A stretch of 64,000 nt of DNA from Priestia endophytica DSM 13796 (lineage in GTDB: Bacteria > Bacillota > Bacilli > Bacillales > Bacillaceae_H). This document shows positions 61,522 through 64,000 of the stretch, in pieces; position 1 is the stretch's first letter, and each line of letters starts with the position of its first letter. The notes beneath the pieces are model-generated. The model was not told where the DNA came from. It did no database searches and saw only the letters and a list, made by a program, of their open reading frames with translations. Where the stretch lies: assembly GCF_900115845.1 (NCBI RefSeq), contig NZ_FOXX01000005.1:241475-305474 (forward strand), given 5' to 3'. The position numbers and the translations under genes were made by a program.

Positions 61522-62199
61522 TTAAGAAAGGCTTTGAATATCGATTTGCTTAATCCCTGCAACTTTTTGAATATCATAATAAACATCCGTCGTGAACCGC
61601 TTCTCGTGGGCCAAGATTTTTAGCTGAATAACGACAAAGTCATCCAGGTCTTTTACCCGAACGTGCTTTACCCTTAAATTTAGATTTTTGATTTCAGAGA
61701 TAAGAGTTGTTAAATGAACATCTCTAGAGACGGTTAGCTCCAGTCGAATCTCTTTCTCTTTAAACTGCTTAGGGCCAATCAATTTAGTAAGGAAAGGGAT
61801 AAATTCAACGCTGATCATAAGAAGAATAACGGCAATCACAGCTTCCGTATAAAAGCCAGCTCCAACCGTAATGCCAATTCCAGCAGCTCCCCATATAAGT
61901 GCAGCTGTCGTTAAGCCTGAAATACTATCATTTTCTCTTCTCAGAATTACCCCTGCTCCAAGGAATCCTATACCAGATACAATTTGAGCAGCAAGTCGTA
62001 AAGGATCCATTGTAATGTTGCTTGCTTTCTCAAATAAATAGGCAGATTCAATAGAGACGATAGTTAAAATACAGCTTACAATGGACATTACAAGTGAGGT
62101 CTTTAATCCAACAGGTTTTCGCTTTAGTTCTCTTTCAAGACCAATAATCAACCCTAGCACAGCCGATATTCCAAGCTTTAATATCGTTTCGTAATACAT
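61522..62199 (-). CDS. MgtC/SapB family membrane protein
   Basis: This 225-residue MgtC/SapB-family protein has four or five membrane segments containing GLIIGLERELKRKPVGLKTS and GIGFLGAGVILRR, and a C-terminal ACT-like soluble domain. MgtC proteins affect Mg2+ homeostasis and membrane potential. No M-box riboswitch was seen upstream. Confidence 0.9.
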   Translation of the reverse strand: MYYETILKLGISAVLGLIIGLERELKRKPVGLKTSLVMSIVSCILTIVSIESAYLFEKASNITMDPLRLAAQIVSGIGFLGAGVILRRENDSISGLTTAALIWGAAGIGITVGAGFYTEAVIAVILLMISVEFIPFLTKLIGPKQFKEKEIRLELTVSRDVHLTTLISEIKNLNLRVKHVRVKDLDDFVVIQLKILAHEKRFTTDVYYDIQKVAGIKQIDIQSLS

Positions 62200-62335
62200 G
62201 TTCTTACCTCGCTTTCGTTATAAGGTGAAAAGAAGGAAGATCACTGGCTAGAATTTAATGCTTTATGTGTATAAGATATATGCACTATAAGCGGGAGGTA
62301 GTACAAAGAGGACAAGAAGAAAAGAAAGATAAAAA

Positions 62336-62372
62336 GACAAAAAAGCCTTCCGCTTAGCGAGAGGCTTTAAAG
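62336..62372 (-). terminator. terminator after the 62367-62552 gene
   Basis: AAAGCCTC.CGCTAAGCGG.AGGCTTTTTT on the minus strand, with U tail. Confidence 0.75.
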
Positions 62373-62552
62373 CATGTCCTGAAAATGAAAGAAAAATAAG
62401 CAAAAAATGAGGCCCAATACAGAACTTAATATAAAGTGGCTGCCTTCTACTTTTTCCGTTCTATCTCCTATTTTAATTCCTTCAAAGTAAGCAAAACAAA
62501 TAAGGGAGATGGCCATTAGGAAAGATAGCCACATTCCTAACTGAATTAACAT
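62367..62552 (-). CDS. Small two-helix membrane protein (61 aa)
   Basis: The protein has two hydrophobic segments (about residues 5-25 and 42-58) separated by a charged loop (GIKIGDRTEKVEG). GAGAGGAG lies 9 bases before the ATG and a terminator follows. No family recognised. Confidence 0.65.
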   Translation of the reverse strand: MLIQLGMWLSFLMAISLICFAYFEGIKIGDRTEKVEGSHFILSSVLGLIFCLFFFHFQDML

Positions 62553-62617
62553 GAGTGCAAACTCCTCTCTAGCATCTTTACTATGAAAGTATGTAGAGAT
62601 TTACTAGTTTATGCTCA

Positions 62618-63178
62618 TTAGATAAACAGTCTTTTAGAAGAAATTAAAATCAGGCATGTTACAACCGTGCTTAACACAAAAGCTGGTATCATATATGTGC
62701 TGTTATAAACGATGGTATACCACAAAAGAGGAACATCTTTTGGAGCATAAGCAGCAAAAAAGAAATAACCTGATACGCAGTGTGCAAGATAACGCAAAAA
62801 ACTGCCCACAAAAGATCCTAAAACAACGTACAAAATTACTTTTCTTGTATGATTATTTGTTAGAGAAGAAATAATTCCTTTTCGAGTTAATCCTGCAAAT
62901 CCGATAACTGTAAAGGCAATAAGATAATCAATAAGACCTTGTACAGGTGTGTAAATTTGACTTGGCCCTACTATAACTTGAAGAAGACCTAATAAAAAAC
63001 CAGAAGCAAGGCCTCCTTTTATACCATGACGGAAAGCAACGATAAGAACAGGGACCATTGAAATGGAAATTGCACCACCCTGAGGAAGAGAGAAAAATTG
63101 AGCAATAATGTCTAATAGGAAGGCAAGGGCAGTCATGATACTTATTTCTGCTAAAACTAAAGTGCGGCCACGCTGCAT
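62618..63178 (-). CDS. thiT: ThiT, thiamine ECF transporter substrate-binding component
   Basis: This 186-residue S-component has six membrane segments and the ThiT features QFFSLPQGGAISISMVPV and a PVQGLIDYLIAFTVIGFAGL region. It binds thiamine and works with the shared ECF ATPases, which are encoded elsewhere. GAAAGAGGTG precedes ATG 63178. A TPP riboswitch, usual in front of this gene in B. subtilis, is not present. Confidence 0.88.
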   Translation of the reverse strand: MQRGRTLVLAEISIMTALAFLLDIIAQFFSLPQGGAISISMVPVLIVAFRHGIKGGLASGFLLGLLQVIVGPSQIYTPVQGLIDYLIAFTVIGFAGLTRKGIISSLTNNHTRKVILYVVLGSFVGSFLRYLAHCVSGYFFFAAYAPKDVPLLWYTIVYNSTYMIPAFVLSTVVTCLILISSKRLFI

Positions 63179-63211
63179 GTGAACACCTCTTTCAATCAAT
63201 AATTTTCTTGG

Positions 63212-63274
63212 CTACAAAGTACCTTTCTTCTATAGAGAGAAAAGTATGTGAAGTAGTGAATAGGTACGTTGTAG
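63212..63274. repeat. 13-bp inverted repeat in the thiT upstream region
   Basis: CTACAAAGTACCT (63212-63224) and AGGTACGTTGTAG (63262-63274) pair at 12 of 13 positions. The upstream arm abuts the thiT -10 box. Confidence 0.6.
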
Positions 63275-63280
63275 ATTATA
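63275..63280 (-). promoter_or_regulatory. thiT -10 box
   Basis: TATAAT on the minus strand about 100 bases upstream of the thiT start. A weak -35 (TTTATT) is 18 bases further upstream. Confidence 0.45.
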
Positions 63281-63424
63281 GCACCTTTTTATAAATGAAA
63301 TAAAAACTATTAATAAACATTTTCATTTCTTCTAAATAATGATAGGATATGTTAAGCAGAAAGAAGTTAAAACTCTATAGGTACTAAGGTTCTTAAGTTT
63401 TTTGAAAAAAATTTAAAAAACCTA

Positions 63425-63453
63425 TTGCAAAACAATTTAATACGTGATAAATT
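63425..63453 (+). promoter_or_regulatory. rrn promoter P1
   Basis: TTGCAA, 17-base spacer, TAAATT, followed seven bases later by GTCGCTG. Confidence 0.7.
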
Positions 63454-63518
63454 ATTACTTGTCGCTGCTACGGTAGCACAAAACAGAAAAGAGTTAAAAA
63501 ACATTTTAAAAAAAGTTG

Positions 63519-63547
63519 TTGACACACTTCGGAAGAAGTGATAAGAT
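63519..63547 (+). promoter_or_regulatory. rrn promoter P2
   Basis: TTGACA, 17-base spacer, TAAGAT, followed six bases later by the same GTCGCTG as P1. Confidence 0.85.
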
Positions 63548-63580
63548 ATAAAAGTCGCTGTTAACGACAAACGAAATGAT

Positions 63581-63599
63581 TGACCTTTGAAAACTGAAC
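63581..63599 (+). promoter_or_regulatory. boxA-like rRNA antitermination leader
   Basis: TGACCTTTGAAAACTGAAC matches the leader common to Bacillus rrn operons, before the 16S gene. Confidence 0.6.
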
Positions 63600-63690
63600 A
63601 AAATACGTCAACGTTAATTCTATTTTATTTTCAAAACAACGTTTCTTATTAGAAACAAAAAGCTATGGACATCGAAAGATGAAACCAAAC

Positions 63691-64000
<310 letters not shown>

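Overview
The window is low-GC Gram-positive DNA from an endospore-forming member of the Bacillaceae. Four things support this: AGGAGG-type ribosome binding sites with many TTG and GTG starts, U-tailed intrinsic terminators after most units, sporulation-linked genes (yunB, lytH, yutC, yutH, kapD, kapB), and a gene order that largely follows the yun-yut-yum-yui-yug stretch of Bacillus subtilis. Genus or species cannot be fixed from the sequence alone. The window starts inside sufD and ends about 310 bases into a 16S rRNA gene.

Layout: (1) 1-4005, the Fe-S assembly operon sufD-sufS-sufU-sufB. (2) 4009-12057, a small charged ORF, a short-chain dehydrogenase, yunF, yunC, yunB, lytH, lipA, yutC, yutD, yutE and yutF. 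(3) 12195-14021, an accessory pocket between yutF and yutH with one intact HAD phosphatase and two decayed genes. (4) 14102-22659, yutH, the threonine operon hom-thrC-thrB, yutI, yuzD, yutJ, yuzB, dapF and yutM. (5) 22663-33480, a broken yumC, the NADH dehydrogenase yumB, yuiA to yuiF, pepA, yuiH, yuzC and a yjlC-ndh pair. (6) 34051-43924, kapD, kapB, patB, yugE, yugF, alaR-alaT, a XRE regulator, yugI, rocD, yuzA and yugJ. (7) 43958-49716, the seven-gene mrp Na+/H+ antiporter operon. (8) 50020-54606, pgi, yugN, the potassium channel yugO and an AgcS amino-acid symporter. (9) 55275-61470, sulfate assimilation and siroheme synthesis (yezD, cysH, cysP, sat, cysC, sumT, sirB, sirC). (10) 61522-64000, an MgtC-family gene, a small membrane protein, thiT, and an rrn operon with two tandem promoters.

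How the genes work together: sulfate is imported (CysP), activated (Sat, CysC) and reduced to sulfite (CysH), while SumT-SirC-SirB make the siroheme needed by sulfite reductase, which is not in the window. SufS/U/B/D plus YutI and YutM supply Fe-S clusters, for example to LipA and CysH. Three type II NADH dehydrogenase-like flavoproteins (YutJ, YumB, Ndh) lie within about 13 kb, and two of them have matches to the Rex (NADH-sensing) operator upstream. Mrp, YugO and the AgcS symporter handle Na+, K+ and amino acids.

Most of the window is ordinary core genome and I found no clear new multi-gene system. The items most worth a second look are the two Rex-like operators, the yumC gene broken three times behind an intact-looking Fur box, the thiT upstream region (no TPP riboswitch, but a 13-bp inverted repeat), the yutF-yutH pocket, and several small unannotated ORFs.
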